From: Jaltomata sinuosa
Taxonomy: Eukaryota > Streptophyta > Magnoliopsida > Solanales > Solanaceae
Assembly: GCA_003996215.1 (NCBI GenBank)
Contig: QJPP01001939.1
Span: 289,505 to 353,504, forward strand
Direction: 5' to 3'
DNA length: 64,000 bases
The position numbers were made by a program, and so were the translations under genes. The notes under the pieces are model-generated. The model ran no database searches. It had not been told where the DNA came from and saw only the letters and a program-made list of their open reading frames with translations. This document shows, piece by piece, positions 46,301-58,300 of the stretch (positions within the stretch are counted from its first letter, which is position 1; each line of letters begins with the position of its first letter).

Positions 46301-46512
46301 GTAAACAAAAGAAGAAGAATTTGAATAAAAATTGTTTGGATTTTTTAAGCATATATACCTTCACTATTATATGTGTTGTATCCTTATTTTGTGATCCTTT
46401 TTGGATAACACACTATATTCTCTTGAAATTTATAATCCATAACTTTAAATAATATTGCCTAACATTTGTTAAGATTGACAGGGAATAACGTGCAAGGCAT
46501 ATTCATAGAGAC
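43334..46512 (+). mobile_element. Helitron-like remnants
   Basis: TCTATATTATTATAAAAGCA at 43334 resembles a Helitron 5' end (TC...). ATTATAAAAGTATGAATATA recurs at 45702, right after GTAGATACTAGT (ending about 45698). 3'-like ends with a small hairpin and CTAGT occur at 44702 (GTGCGAAGCAC) and 46508 (GAGACTAGT). The order suggests two or three truncated copies head to tail. No Rep/helicase. Confidence 0.4.
43913..44056 (-). mobile_element. SINE copy (TTG-tailed Solanaceae family)
   Basis: The minus strand runs from GAGCCGGGAGTC to CCCCAGACCCCACTTTGTGG and a GTTATTGTTGTTGTTGTAG end. Same family and orientation as 32931-33074. The sequence after 44057 to about 44400 (CTTCCTATCTAAGGTCATAT, TCCTCGGTAAACCACAACTG) belongs to another repeat I cannot name. 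Confidence 0.7.
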
Positions 46513-46550
46513 TAGTATATTAAAAAAAATGAACTAAAATTAAAGCACGC

Positions 46551-46769
46551 TTCCAGAGCAACTAGAAAGAGATTCTTTAACCAGAAAGAATTCGGTTCAG
46601 ATGTAGGATACCTATCCAGAAGTTTTCGCAACTCAATCATAGATGATGGAATCATCAAAGATTTGACCTTTTCGAACTCTGTCTGTAACTCACTAGAGGC
46701 CCGGGAAACAAAGAGAAGATGTGTACGAATGAGATATCCAGCAACAAGAAGAAGGAAAAGGATTGAATA
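46551..46769 (-). pseudogene. ycf2: Plastid ycf2 fragment (nuclear insertion)
   Basis: The minus strand gives 73 uninterrupted codons: YSILFLLLVAGYLIRTHLLF, then VSRASSELQTEFEKVKSLMI and a stretch with ELRKLLDRYPTSEPNSFW. This is an internal part of the large plastid protein Ycf2, a component of the 2-MDa AAA-ATPase motor of plastid protein import. Only about 3% of the gene is present, with no start or stop, so it is not expressed as Ycf2. The clean frame suggests a fairly recent transfer, or passage via a mitochondrial genome holding plastid DNA. Confidence 0.85.
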
Positions 46770-46899
46770 GACAGTAGTTTACTGGACAAACTCGGGGTTA
46801 GAATCTCGGTAGCAAAATCGATAATATCCGAGAACGGAACTATAGAGTTTGCTAAGAGATATTGGACTAAGGATATGCAAATAGAATCGAAGTAGTACA

Positions 46900-47000
46900 T
46901 TATACATCTGCCCGCCAGCAGCAGAGGGGGTTCGATTCCCCTTATACGCGATGTGGCAGAGACTACTAGACATCTCGCAGAGCGACTCTCAACGAGGACG
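46900..47000 (+). other. Organelle-like segment with a tRNA T-arm
   Basis: AGGGGGTTCGATTCCCCT (about 46924-46941) is a complete T-arm: five-base stem, TTCGATT loop. It is followed by TATACGC, which would be the 3' side of an acceptor stem, but no matching 5' half or anticodon arm is found. Probably a broken organellar tRNA or a junction in the mosaic. Confidence 0.4.
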
Positions 47001-47123
47001 TTGAGACTGTTCGAAAAAAAAATCTTTTTTTATATTGACAACAGTGTATCGAACAAATATAATTCATTGACATTGAATGAGAATGCTTGAATGGGAATCA
47101 TCTTAGCAACTGACTATAGACAT

Positions 47124-47157
47124 GGAGCCGGCGACCGAAGCCCCGGTGAACGGCGAT

Positions 47158-47195
<38 letters not shown>

Positions 47196-47205
47196 AGGTC
47201 ATGAG
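47124..47205 (+). rRNA. Organellar large-subunit rRNA fragment
   Basis: CGACCGAAGCCCCGGTGAAC, then GTAACTATAACGGTCCTAAG and GTAGCGAAATTCCTTG. This is the near-universal domain IV segment of bacterial-type 23S rRNA, as in plastid and plant mitochondrial large rRNA. Homology stops at CCTTGTAGG, where the usual CCTTGTCG continuation is lost. A fragment of about 80 nt, not a functional rRNA gene. Confidence 0.85.
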
Positions 47206-47449
47206 ATGTAGCGGTATTTCTCCTCAGTCTATGGTCTCGATTGTGGGTGGGTGTCGCACCTACAGTGGCAGAGAGTTTGATAAGGCTCTCGGATAAGAAA
47301 GATCAATCCTGAATAAGCTTCAATAAATTGGCTAAACTCATAAAAAACAAAAAAAAAATAGCATTGAAATCAATTTTTATTGACCAATCAGAATTGCCTT
47401 CCAGGATCTATAATTACCTCAAAATGTACAATATATATACATTAGGAGA

Positions 47450-47584
47450 GCACTTAGACGAGTCACTTTGAGTACAGGGAAGTCTGCTGGTAGGAATTCC
47501 TCAGGGCGTATTACGGTTTTTCACCGAGGGGGTGGATCGAAGCGATTGCAACGAAGAATTGATCTGAAACGAAGCACTTCGTCC
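47450..47584 (+). pseudogene. rpl2: Mitochondrial rpl2 fragment (nuclear insertion)
   Basis: 45 open codons: ALRRVTLSTGKSAGRNSSGR, then ITVFHRGGGSKRLQRRIDLK and RSTSS. This is the N-terminal part of the plant mitochondrial ribosomal protein L2; the plastid L2 reads differently here (RHRGGGHKRLYRKIDF type). After STSS the sequence departs from rpl2. No start codon in context, so a fragment. Confidence 0.85.
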
Positions 47585-48000
47585 ATTTAAAAAGATGGAT
47601 TTAGGTTTAAGAGGTAGATCAAAAACCTCAGCGAAGGTCACCGAACACGAACAAGATACGAAAGATGTTAGACAGCGGACCACTTAAACTACAACGTTAG
47701 AGATTGTTTGCTATTGCTTATGCCTCAGCAGAGGTCACTCAACTTTCTAAGCTACCAAATTCAGAGCAAAAAAAATATATATCTAATGAAAACCAAAAAA
47801 ATAAAAGAAGAAGAAGTAAAGAAGCTGAAAGAAGAATGGGGTTCGAAAGGGACGCCAGGAAGAAAGGGGTTGGGGTGGGGGGTGCGAGGGGGGTAAGTTC
47901 GAGTGGGGTGTAGAAAATCAGTAATTTTTATTTATTTATTTTTGCTAAAAAATACATTGTTCTTTTTTTTATATAAATTTATTTTTAAATTATTATTTTA
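47585..48000. other. Unassigned segment between the rpl2 fragment and the right TIR
   Basis: 47585-47700 reads on the minus strand as an open stretch (VTFAEVFDLPLKPKSIF) that may be another organellar piece; I do not recognise it. From about 47760 it is A-rich, then G-rich (GGGGTTGGGGTGGGGGGTGC near 47867), which belongs to the TIR arm. Confidence 0.35.
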
Positions 48001-48289
48001 CACTCAAATGCCACGTGACCTCTTTTAATTTGTCATCATGCCATGGCATCCGCGAGTGTATCACACACACTTTGTAAATGTAGCTGATTGTCAAAAAGTA
48101 TCAAAATGACATAGGGAATCCCTACTTGAGGTGTTTAAAATGAAAAACCCTTAGTTGAGGTGTCTAAGTGCCAACTTTAGGGGGCCATCGATGAGTTCTG
48201 CCTTTATATTAAATTACTAAAGTATAGCCATTACTCCTTCCATTCTTAGATATATGTGATCCTTACTAAAAATAGATATTTCATAATCC

Positions 48290-48537
48290 CTCTGTTTCAA
48301 TTTGTTTGACCTACTTTCTATTTTAGTCTGTTTCAAAAAGAATGACCCTTTCCCTTTTTAGTAACTTTTTAATTTTAACTTTCCACATGACATGTTTAAG
48401 ACCACAAGATTAAAGGATATTTTGGTACATTTCACATATCTTTAATTTAAGACCACAAAATTTAAAAATCTTCTTTATTTTCTTAAACTCCGTGCCAAAT
48501 CAAAATAGGTCAATCAATTTAAAACGGAGGGAGTAGT
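48290..48537. mobile_element. Stowaway-like MITE
   Basis: Left TCCCTCTGTTTCAATTTGTT, right the complement AATTTAAAACGGAGGGAGTA. The inner sequence TTTCAAAAAGAATGACCC and CATGACATGTTTAAGACCAC is typical of this very common plant MITE. Flanking TA dinucleotides fit a Stowaway target, though short. Confidence 0.65.
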
Positions 48538-48636
48538 ACTCTCTTCGGATCACTTTACTTATCGGCTTTTACTAAAAATAAATGATCTAAAATAATTATT
48601 ATTTTAAAAAATTAAAATATATTATAAAATAAAGAC

Positions 48637-48970
48637 TTTTAGGTAAATACACCAGAGAAAAGTATATAGCAACTTATATTTTATTCAACTTCAATTGTTG
48701 TACAAATGAATCAAAAGAACTTCCTATTTATAGAAGAACAGACGCAGCTTGCAAAGATGCTTATAGAAACCTGCTTGCAAAGCTGCTTATAGACACCTGC
48801 TTGCAAAACTGCTTGTGAGCTACTTATAAAAACCTGCTTGCAAAGCTGCTTGTGAGTTGCTTATAGGAACTTGCTTACAAAGCTGCTTGTGAGTTGCTTA
48901 TAGGAACCTGCTTGCAAAGCTACTTATAGGAGTAACAAATGGACATCCACAATTAAGTGTATTCATAACA
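48637..48970 (-). repeat. 3' LTR of the copia element
   Basis: On the minus strand it starts TGTTATGAATACACTTAATT at 48970, right after the polypurine tract CCAAGGGGGAG (48971-48981). It contains four to five tandem CTTGCAAAGCTGCTTATAG-type units (48750-48920). The far end is estimated near 48637; I see no clean CA terminus, so it may be eroded. Confidence 0.65.
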
Positions 48971-49173
48971 CTCCCCCTTGGATGTTCATTAATAGATAAT
49001 GTGCCCCATTAAAATCTTACTAGAAAAAAATTCAATGAAAAAAAGTCTCAGTGAAGGAAAAAGAGTACACCTATCTAGTAATACGCATTTGCTAGCTGCC
49101 TCATTAAAAGTCTTACCAGGAAAATTTAATGGGAAAAAACTTAGTTAAAAAGAAGAAGATTACAACGTGTATT

Positions 49174-52108
49174 TTACTCCCCCTGATAGAGATCACATTT
49201 CAATTGTCCAAGTTTTCGCATTCCTGTCTTGTGCACCATCTTCTCATTAGTTAAAATTAATAAGAATTTGGTGAATAAATCTGATGAATTATCACTTGAA
49301 TGGATTTGTGGGACATTAATATCATCATTCTTCTGAAGATCACGTATGAAGAATAATTTTGGTGAAATGTGCTTCATTCCGTCTCCTTTATGAAGTCTTT
49401 TTTTAATTGGGTTATGCATGCAACATTGTCTTTGTATAAGACTGTGGGTACTTTAGTATCATACTTCAGGCCATATTTCCCTTTGATAAAAATCACTGAT
49501 CTCAACCATATACATTCTCTATTTTCTTTGTGAATCGCTATTACCTCAGCATGATTCGAGAAAGTAGCAACAATAGATTGTTTTATAGATCGTCATGATA
49601 TAGCAGTACCTCCATATGAGAATAAATAACCTGTTTGGGATTGAGCTTTATGTGGACCAGATAAATAACCTGCATCTGCATGACTAACAAGATCTGCACT
49701 ATTTTTGTTAGTATAAAATAGGCTCATATTAATGATCTCCTTTAGATATTGTAATATATGTTTAACTTTGTTTCATTATCTACGTGTAGGATAAGAACTA
49801 TACTTGCAAGCAAATTAACAGAAATTACTATGTCAGGCCTAGCAGCATTAGCAAGATACATAAGTGCACCAATTGCACTAAGATATGATACTTAAGGACC
49901 AAGAAGTTTCTCATTCTCTTCTTGAGATTGGAACGAATCTTTACTCACTTCAAGTGATCGAAAAATCATTGGAGTAGTTAATGAATACGCTTTGTTCATG
50001 TAAAATTGTTTCAAAATCTTTTCTGTATAAGCAGATTGATGGATGAAGATTTCGTCCGTCAAATATTTAATTTGCAGACCAAGATAAAATTTTGTCTTTT
50101 CAAGATCTTTCATCTCAAATTGTTTCTTTAGATATTCAATCGTCTTCTGAACCTCTTCTGGAGTTTCAATAAGATTTATGTCATCAATATAAACAACAAG
50201 TATAACAAACGTTGCTGCTACTTTCTTAATAAAAATACATGAACAAATGACATTATTTATATAGCCTTCATTTATCAAGTACTCACTAAGATAATTATAT
50301 CACATTCGTCTTGATTGTTTTAGACCTCGTATAACGATCTTTGTAATCTGATTGAGTGTATTTTTTAAGACTTTGAACTACATGCTTCAAGCATTTTAAA
50401 CTCTTCTAATATTTTCATGTAAATGTCATTGTCAAGTGAATCATAAAGATAAGCTGTAACCATATCTATTAGATGTATTTCAAGGTTTTCATACACACCT
50501 AAACTGATGAGATATCAAAATGTTATGACATTTATAACTGGTGAATATGTCTATTCATAATCGACACCGGGTCTTTGAGAGAATCCTTGTGTAATAAGAC
50601 GTGTCTTGTATCTCACAATTTCATTTCTCTCATTTTTTTTCCGCACAAAGACCCATTTATAGTCAATAGATTTTACATCAGGTGTTTGAACTGCAGGTCC
50701 AAAAACCTCACGTTTAGCAAGTGAGTTCAATTCTAATTGAATTACCTCTTGCCATTTTGGCCAATCACATCTTCGTCGATATTCTTCGACAGATAGAGGT
50801 TCAAGATCATCACTGTCTTGCATAATGTTAAGTGCAATATTATACGCAAAAATATTATTCACCATAATTTTGGATCGATTCAAATTTATCTCATCACCAG
50901 TAGAACTTATTGAAAGTTCTCCATTCACTTGAGTCTTGAGTTCACTGATTTCTTCAGGAATATCAGGATTAATCAGATCTTGAATCTCTTTATGAGATTC
51001 TTTTATAGTGTCATTTCGATCATTTTTTGGGCTTTTTTTTCTAGAATTTTTATCTTTAAAATTCAATGGTCTATCACGCTTCAGGCGTGTTTGAAATTCA
51101 GAAGCTATGACACTAGTAGATGGTCCTGTTGAAACATCAATTTGGATAGATACATTTACTGCAGGGATATGTGACTTAGTTATCCTTTTCAAATCAGTAA
51201 ATGCGTTTGGCATTTGATTTACTATTTTTCGTAAGTGGATGATCTTCTGAACCTCCTGTTCACATATGAGGACACGTGGATCAAAATGAGATAGTGATAA
51301 AAAATTTCACGTAATTTCTCTTTCGAGTTTTTTCTCTCTCTCCCTAATTATGAAAAATTTATTTCATCAAATTGATAATCTGCAAATTGAGCAGTGAATA
51401 AATCTTCCATCAATAATTCAAGATAGTGAATTATGGAGAAAACTTAAGATATATTCTTAACCTTCTTTGGGGGCCCATTTTAGTGCGTTGTGATGGTGCT
51501 ACTGGCACGTATACAACACATTCAAAAATTCGTAGATGCACAATATTTAGTTCATGACTAAAGACAATTGTAATGGAGAGTATTTATTATAATTATGAGT
51601 CGGTCTGAGACGAACAAATGATGTTGCATGTAAAATAGCATGACCCCAAATAGAAGTGTGCAACTTTATTTTCATAAGTAGTGATCTTGTTATTAATTGT
51701 ATGCGCTTAATAAATGACTCAACAAGACCATTTTGAGTATGAACATGAGCTACAAGATGTTTAACTCTTATTCCAACTGATACACAATAATCATCAAAAA
51801 CTTATAATGTAAATTCTCCAGCATTATCGAAGCGAATAGCTTTAATGGGATAATCTAAAAATTGCGCTCTTAATCATATTATTTGTGCTAATAATCTCGC
51901 AAATGCCAGGTTGCGAGACGACAAGAGGCACACATGAGACCATCTTGAAGATGCGTCTATTAGGACCATAAAATATCTGAATAACTCATTGAGTGGGTGA
52001 ATAGGTTCACATATATTTCCATGTGTACGTTCTAGAAAAAGAGGGAATTCAATGCCAACTTTCAATGGTGATGACCTAGTTATCAATTTGTCTTGACAAC
52101 AAGCAGCA
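49174..52108 (-). pseudogene. copia pol: integrase, reverse transcriptase and RNase H, decayed
   Basis: Segments, 5' to 3' on the minus strand. Integrase core at 52086-51874: HGNICEPIHP, then FRYFMVLIDASSRWSHVCLL; the first catalytic Asp of GDICGPI has become Asn. IN-RT linker and RT start at 51213-50551: WPKWQEVIQLELNSLAKREV, YKWVFVRKKNE and GFSQRPGVDYE. RT palm at 50278-49892: VYIDDINLI in place of YVDD, then FYLGLQIKYL. RNase H part, broken, about 49880-49420. C-terminus at 49419-49174: HISPKLFFIRDLQKND, SSDLFTKFL, ending KCDLYQGE. Stops and frameshifts separate the pieces. In an active element this polyprotein copies and integrates the element; here it cannot. Confidence 0.9.
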
Positions 52109-55100
52109 TGTTGACACCCAATTTTGACCTTCCTTAACCTTTCTCGGGCTGTTATTTTACTAGTTATTCTTATTTTTTAAGCTTAATTTTCCTCGCGTAT
52201 TGCTTTTATTTACTAAATAAATCATGTATTTTATCGTCGTCTTGACAGTTTTTAAATTCATATGCAATTTACAAATATATAATTTATTTCTTAATTATTA
52301 CTATTTTATCATAAATTTTGTATAATATTAAATGTCATTAATTTTACGTACAATATACATACGTAATTAATTTTAAATAAAATTCTTCGCTTGATAATTA
52401 TCGTCAGTTATTATTTTATCTATTAAATTATATATACGTAGTATTTTATTTATTAAATAGCAGCCCAATTTCAATTTTTCTTCCCAATTTATTTAAATTC
52501 TAGCCTCCTTTTATTCAATTTATTTCAATTCTAGCCTAAAATTGAGTCAATTTGGACTCAATTTCAAATGACCAATATCAATTTCAACTGCCCAAACCCA
52601 TTTAATCTATTTCGGATACACCTGACCCGCATTAAGATTGAATCTCAACCATTGATCTAATACGATCAACGGCTGAGATCAGCTCCCATTATTCTTTCCT
52701 TTCACATTATACACACCCCCAAACCCTAACCCCATTCTCCTCCACCACCCCCTCTATCTCCCTCAATCTCTCTCTCTCCTCTCTTCATCTCCTCCAACCA
52801 CATCACCGCCTCCGCCCGCCACCACCAAATGACGCCGGCACCACCTTCTCCCGTCTCCTCAACGCCTCTGCCAGCCACCACTAAAAAAAGGTCAAACAAC
52901 GCCAAAAACCCAAATAACGGTGAAACCCGTATGAACCGCCGCCACTCCACCATCATTGGTGAGGTCGGCCGACCACCAGTTCTCCTCCCTTCTCTCCTCA
53001 CCAACGAGCGGTGGCCCACTACCACCGCCTTGTTTTTCCGACCAAATCCCACCATGGATAAAATCCCGACGAACCCAACGGCCGCCACCCTTCACTTCTC
53101 TCCCTTTTCTCCTCTTCTTTGCCTCTACCAGAACTCCATAAAACCCCAACGATGATGAAATCCCGTCGTCTCAGTGTTTCCACCAATGATTTCTTCGAAC
53201 AAATTCAAAACCCCAAAGGTTTTGTTTCTCTGATAGACGGCAGAAGACTTCGACGAGGTTGAACGACATTTTTGCAGATCCGTTTGGGGTCTGATTTTGT
53301 CTCACTTTTGTGTTCAAGGGTATCATCGTCTACTCTGTTTCATCCTCTTCTTTATAGGTTTTGAAAATACAAATTTTGTTTATAAGAATCGGTATAATGT
53401 TGTTAAGATCTTGACTTGTGTGATTGTCGGTACAAACTACAGCATGTTGAAAACCCAACTGGTAAAACTTGGACTGGGAATTTGTGCTTGAACTCTATGA
53501 TGTTGTAATAAGTGTTCCATATGGGCTGTCATGTGTGAAAACCACTAATTTCTACAAGTCTTACTTCTAGCTTAATTCTGAAAATTCGATTATGTGTTTG
53601 TTTTATTGGTAAAGTTGATGTATAAGCATGTCGGATTACTGTTGTTGTCCTAAGTCTGAAACTGATGAGTTGTCTTTGTTTGGTTGCTGTCCTTTGTTGC
53701 CCCAATGTATTATACATGTTAATCCATAGCTTGGTTACTAGTTGTTGGAATACAGTGTTGTGACTTGAAAAATTATGCTTAGTTCTAAGATAGTCTTATA
53801 TGGCCTGTTTGTGAGCATGAGAGTAAAATAATTGCCATGATTTTATTACTTGACTGATTCTGTGATCCTTTATGCTCACTGTCAGTTGTAATTGGATCAT
53901 TCCAAGCATGAATTCATATTCCTTTTTCCTTATATGGGTAGGACAACTTTGATACTTGACCTTTTGTGATGAAATTTTACTACTGATTAGCTCTCTTTTA
54001 ACTAATTGTCACAACCTTAGCACTTGTATAATTATGATAATCTTGAAAGATCTGGCTCGTAATTGATTTGGCTTATTTGTTTAAGGAGATACTCTACTCT
54101 GATTGATTCTCTGAATATTTTTATTTCTTCCCTCCCTTAACTGATTATCACAATCTTAGTATTTGGCCCCTTTTTTATGGTAAGTTTTGATGTGAATCAT
54201 TGATTGATTTCTGCCTGATTAATTAATTTCCTCACTCCTCTCCTTTAAATAAATTGTCACAACTCTCGTACTTGCCTATTTATGGTAGTTTTTGCACTAA
54301 TTGATTCTCTATGATTAATAAAAGAAGAGGCTCCCCTGATTTATTATTTGGATTAACCTCTTTCCTTTGGCAAAAGGCTCCTATTTTTCACTATAAAAGC
54401 AGTTCCCCCTCTTTTCATTATCACTGAGACTTGACGGACTTTACTCACTACTACTCTCACATATTAAGAACTTCGCTTTGATTGACAAAGCTGGCTGCTA
54501 AGTGTCGGACTTGGAATCTCTTCTTGTTGTTTACTATTCACTGGTTAGTTTCTGATCTTAGCCTCATTGCTTCTTTGTTCATCTATGTTTGGCATATCCC
54601 GAGCCTTCCTTAATGAGGGCAAGTATGTGCGTACTCTTAACTTATGTGAGTTTAAATGTCTGAGACGATATAGAACCTGCCTGTAGGATTTATAACCAAG
54701 TTCTGCTTCTTGTAATTTGATATGTTTTCTTTTGCCTTGGTCATAAATTACTCTTACTTGCCAAAAATGCTTTGGCTAATTCCTGTTTTCACACTTGCTG
54801 TTTGTTAGTTTACATGACTACATTCGGTTCTGGATTGGTTTTATTTTCATTGTATTTTGTGGAATACAGAAGTCCTAATGTATTCTCATGCCTTGACATA
54901 AGCACTGCCTAGAATCCATGAGATTCTCAGGAACTCTGACATGTCAAGGGTAGTTTCATGGATCATACTAGGATCTTCCGAATCCTATGCTATATTTGAC
55001 AGGTTTCTATTAGAAGATGGTTACACAGTGAAGAGTTGCTCGGGATTTGGGAGCCTCCAAAGCTTTAAATCTGCTTTATTTTATTCATGAATTTGGGTTT

Positions 55101-55318
55101 GTAATAATTTATTGTATAAACTTTGATAAATAATAAAATTTAGGGGACTGCTATGGGGAAGGGGTAAACTACGTGCTACTTGCTTTAATTGTAAACCGTA
55201 GAAATCATGCCTATAGGATTTCTATTAATCTCGTTTGTTAGAAATTATGCCTATAGGAGTTGTATTAATATTGTTTGTTAGAAGACATGTTTTAAGTTTT
55301 AAAATCAGAAATCACGTC
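52109..55318 (+). repeat. Tat-type LTR, 5' part, interrupted
   Basis: Starts TGTTGACACCCAATTTTGAC, directly at the copia break, and runs until an almost identical start TGTTGACACCCAATTTTGGC at 55319. A TATA box (TATAAAAG) lies at 54392-54399. A C-rich stretch (52700-53160) gives short spurious ORFs on both strands. It is the left portion of a long LTR cut by the next insertion; its end and interior lie beyond the window. Confidence 0.65.
54392..54399 (+). promoter_or_regulatory. TATA box in the interrupted Tat-type LTR
   Basis: TATAAAAG in CACTATAAAAGCAG, followed 30-40 bp later by CACTGAGACTTGACGG. The matching motif in the next LTR is at 56380. Location in the LTR is plausible for U3. Confidence 0.45.
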
Positions 55319-58300
55319 TGTTGACACCCAATTTTGGCCCTCCTTTTTTCCATAATTAATTTTTTATATGCTTCTTAATCCCGAGGACTTTTCCAAAATA
55401 ATCTTCTTATTTCTATATTAATTTTATATTAATTTTGGCACCAATAACCGTTTTGTTTAAAAATGATTTCCTTTACTTTTTTATAATAATAAATTACTAA
55501 TAATATTGTATCTTATAAAATCACCCCAAAAATATTTTATAATTCTTTCTTTAGTTATTGGTATAGTAACCTTTATTTTAAATGAAATTTTGTCGTATCG
55601 CTATAACATTTCCTAAATATTATTCTATCGATTGAGGATTGCGATTACGCACATCAAAATTATGTTTAAGTCAACTATATACGTATTTGAAAATTAATTG
55701 GGATGAAAGAAAGCATCGTTAAATTAATTAAGTGGGAAAACGATTAGGGAAAATTGAATTTTTTCCTACAAACTAATTCATTTACCAAGTTTTGGGCCAA
55801 ATCCTTATTTGTTTCAGCCCAAACCATCCTAAACCACTACCCAAACACCTAACCCAGCCCAATAACCTCCTAGCCCACTACCCAAACCCTGACCCGGCCC
55901 AAAGCCACTCAACTAAACCCACCCCTTATTCTTTCTCTCCATTCTCTCTTCCATTTCAACCCAAACCAAACAGACCCCCCACCTAATCCACTCTCTCACT
56001 CCACCTTCAACAAAAACCAGCCGACCCCCACTTCGTCCACCTGCTGCCGCCGCCCAAACCCCAAAGACCCGCCGGATTTTGCGGGCAAACGGCGACCACA
56101 CCCTCTCCCGTCACCTCACGCTGTCCCTTCCCCTTTTCGGAGGCTTTTTGTAGCCTCGAAAAGGTCGCCACCGCCGGTTGCAGACCTCAGAAAAGAGGAA
56201 ACCAGCCGCTGCCCGACTGTCTACCTCCACCGCCTCCGACCCGTCACCATCCGCCTGAAAAGGTAGGCATCTCATCTTCCTTTTTCTTCAGTTTTCATCA
56301 TTTCTTTTGCAACTTGGTTTTCCAAGAATTCAAAATTTGAATTCTTGGGAAGAAACCGTTGGAGCCCTAAAATTTCGGCTATAAAAGAAGCACTTGGGTT
56401 TCCATTTCAAAGGGGAGAAGGACACACACACAGAGAACACACACACACACAGAAACGGACACACAAACACACGCACACACAGACAGACGGGGATTTTTTT
56501 TTATCAGTTAATCATCAGAAAATTATCACAAACAGCCCACCAAATTGTTTTTTTTTTTTTCTGATTATTGGCTCTACTCTTGTCGGTTTTGCTCTTGTTG
56601 TCTCGTTTGCCATTCGGATAACCGGAGTCGGAGTCGGAGGTAGCTAGCTTGAAACTCGACACTCAACGGCCTCAATCGCTGCCCAACACAAGGTAAAATC
56701 TTTCTTATAACTCAGTTTCTGTTCTCCCCTTGTTTTGGGTATGATATGTTTTCGTAAAGAAAATATGTGAGCACCTTGTTTGGTTTCGTGGTTTGGCCGT
56801 GTGTGGTTGGTTTGGTGCGATGTATATGAGAAATCAATAGAGTTTCGTTTTACTGCTTAGGGGAGCGAAATTTTAACAGTGAAGTGGTTGAATTAAAATC
56901 GGTAGTGTTGGTTTCATCTTCTTGTATTATGCTTGTTATCGTTTCTCTTTGGGTGTTGGCTGACTTCGCTTGAGTTCCAAGAGTGTATAAATCATCCCGT
57001 CTTAATTACGTTGCACTTGGATTTTGTTAATCGATTACTATGTAGTTACTCGGGATGTTAGTTGGTGGATTTTAGGCGTAAAAGATGTGAAACAAATCAG
57101 TTTTTGATCGTTTGGTTTAGTTTATGTGATTGTGAAGTGTTACAACTCAAGACTTGGCTCAAATGTTCTAAATGTTGTTGTTTGTTTGGTTTGAATTATC
57201 GTGGCTAATTTGAAGTAAAATAGTTGTTGGTTTGTTTGGTTGTATTTATAGTCGATGATGTATTGGAAGAATATTTATAACCTTGAATTCAACTTGAAAT
57301 AAGTTTCAAGAGGCTCCAAGTCTTTAAATGTACATGGTTACCTTTGTTGCATAACTAGAGGTTAGGATCAATGTTTACTCTTCATAAAAGTTGAGTTTTT
57401 CTTGTTGTTTTCTTTTACGGATTGAGTTGAAAGAGTATGTAATCATCCCGTCTTGTTTTAATCACAACTAGGGGCTGATTTTGTTTGAATCGGAAAAAGT
57501 ATATGTATGTTATGCTTCCATTTCTTGAAATTTAAATTCTTAAGTTAAAAGTTTCAATAAGTTTGTCACTTTTTTTTTAGTCCCGAAAATGTTGTTTAGG
57601 ATAGGAATATACATATCATGATTATATTTCCGGCGTTTGTTAAGTATTGTGGTCTCTAACTTTTCTTTAAACACCTTGAATCCGAGTAAAAACGTGGTTA
57701 AATTAGTGTGCATTGCTAGAAAAAGAGCGCTGCCCCATTTTCATTATTTTGGTTTTTAACTCGGGTTTAATTTCGGGAATGCTAGCTTAAGGAATTTATC
57801 ATGAACTAACATAGTAGTTTGGTTCCCCTTTAATCTCCCGGTTATTAGTGTTATCTTTTTGAAGTGATTTGTTTCATAACTACTTTCCTTAATTGAAATA
57901 AATAATAATAAGATTTTATATTGCTACTTGTTGTGTACTTTGTTTTCCAACAATCGACTAGTGTTGAAATGTTCGTTTTGACTAAGTTCTTTTCGGATAT
58001 CATCTCATGTTAGTTCGTTTGTGCTCTAGTCAAATAAATTCGATCATTTGCTAAAGATGAAGCAAAGTATGGTTACATGTCGTCCCTCATATATGCTTGT
58101 GTATTTACCGAATAACATGTTTGTTTTCCTTATCCCTTTATTATTAAGTTTGGCATATTTCTATATTTTTGTAAACTTTGTTATGCAAGTTACTAATCTT
58201 TATCATTTTTCTTGTGTTACATGAAACAACCGGAGAGCTGGAGTTCTCACTTGAAACTCAACATCGGCCCAATATGTTTTGGGTCGAACAGCTATTAGGA

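Larger units (their letters stand above)
42801..48202. mobile_element. 5.4-kb TIR-bounded composite element
   Basis: Left end GGCAGAACCCATCGACAGCC; right end the complement of GGCAGAACTCATCGATGGCC. Flanks TTTATATA (42793-42800) and TTTATATT (48203-48210) match at seven of eight bases. TIRs of 200-300 bp share AAGTTG, CTTAACTAAGGGTT-like and TCATTTTGATA segments. The interior holds Helitron-like ends, a SINE and organellar DNA, but no transposase. Two separate copies of one family in inverted orientation remain possible. Confidence 0.55.
48637..52108 (-). mobile_element. Truncated Ty1/copia retrotransposon
   Basis: Minus-strand order seen from right to left: integrase, linker, reverse transcriptase, RNase H, polypurine tract, 3' LTR. 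It is cut at 52108, right after a His-Ala-Ala-Cys (CHAAC-like) motif, by the TGTTGACACCC start of a Tat-type LTR. The gag, protease and 5' LTR are absent from the window. It is inactive. Confidence 0.85.

Noticed and set aside
46920..46950. tRNA gene
   Set aside because: Only a T-arm is present; no acceptor, D-arm or anticodon arm can be placed.
52726..53155. Overlapping Pro/Arg-rich ORFs on both strands
   Set aside because: C-rich part of a Tat-type LTR; frames on both strands of the same segment with no conserved motif.
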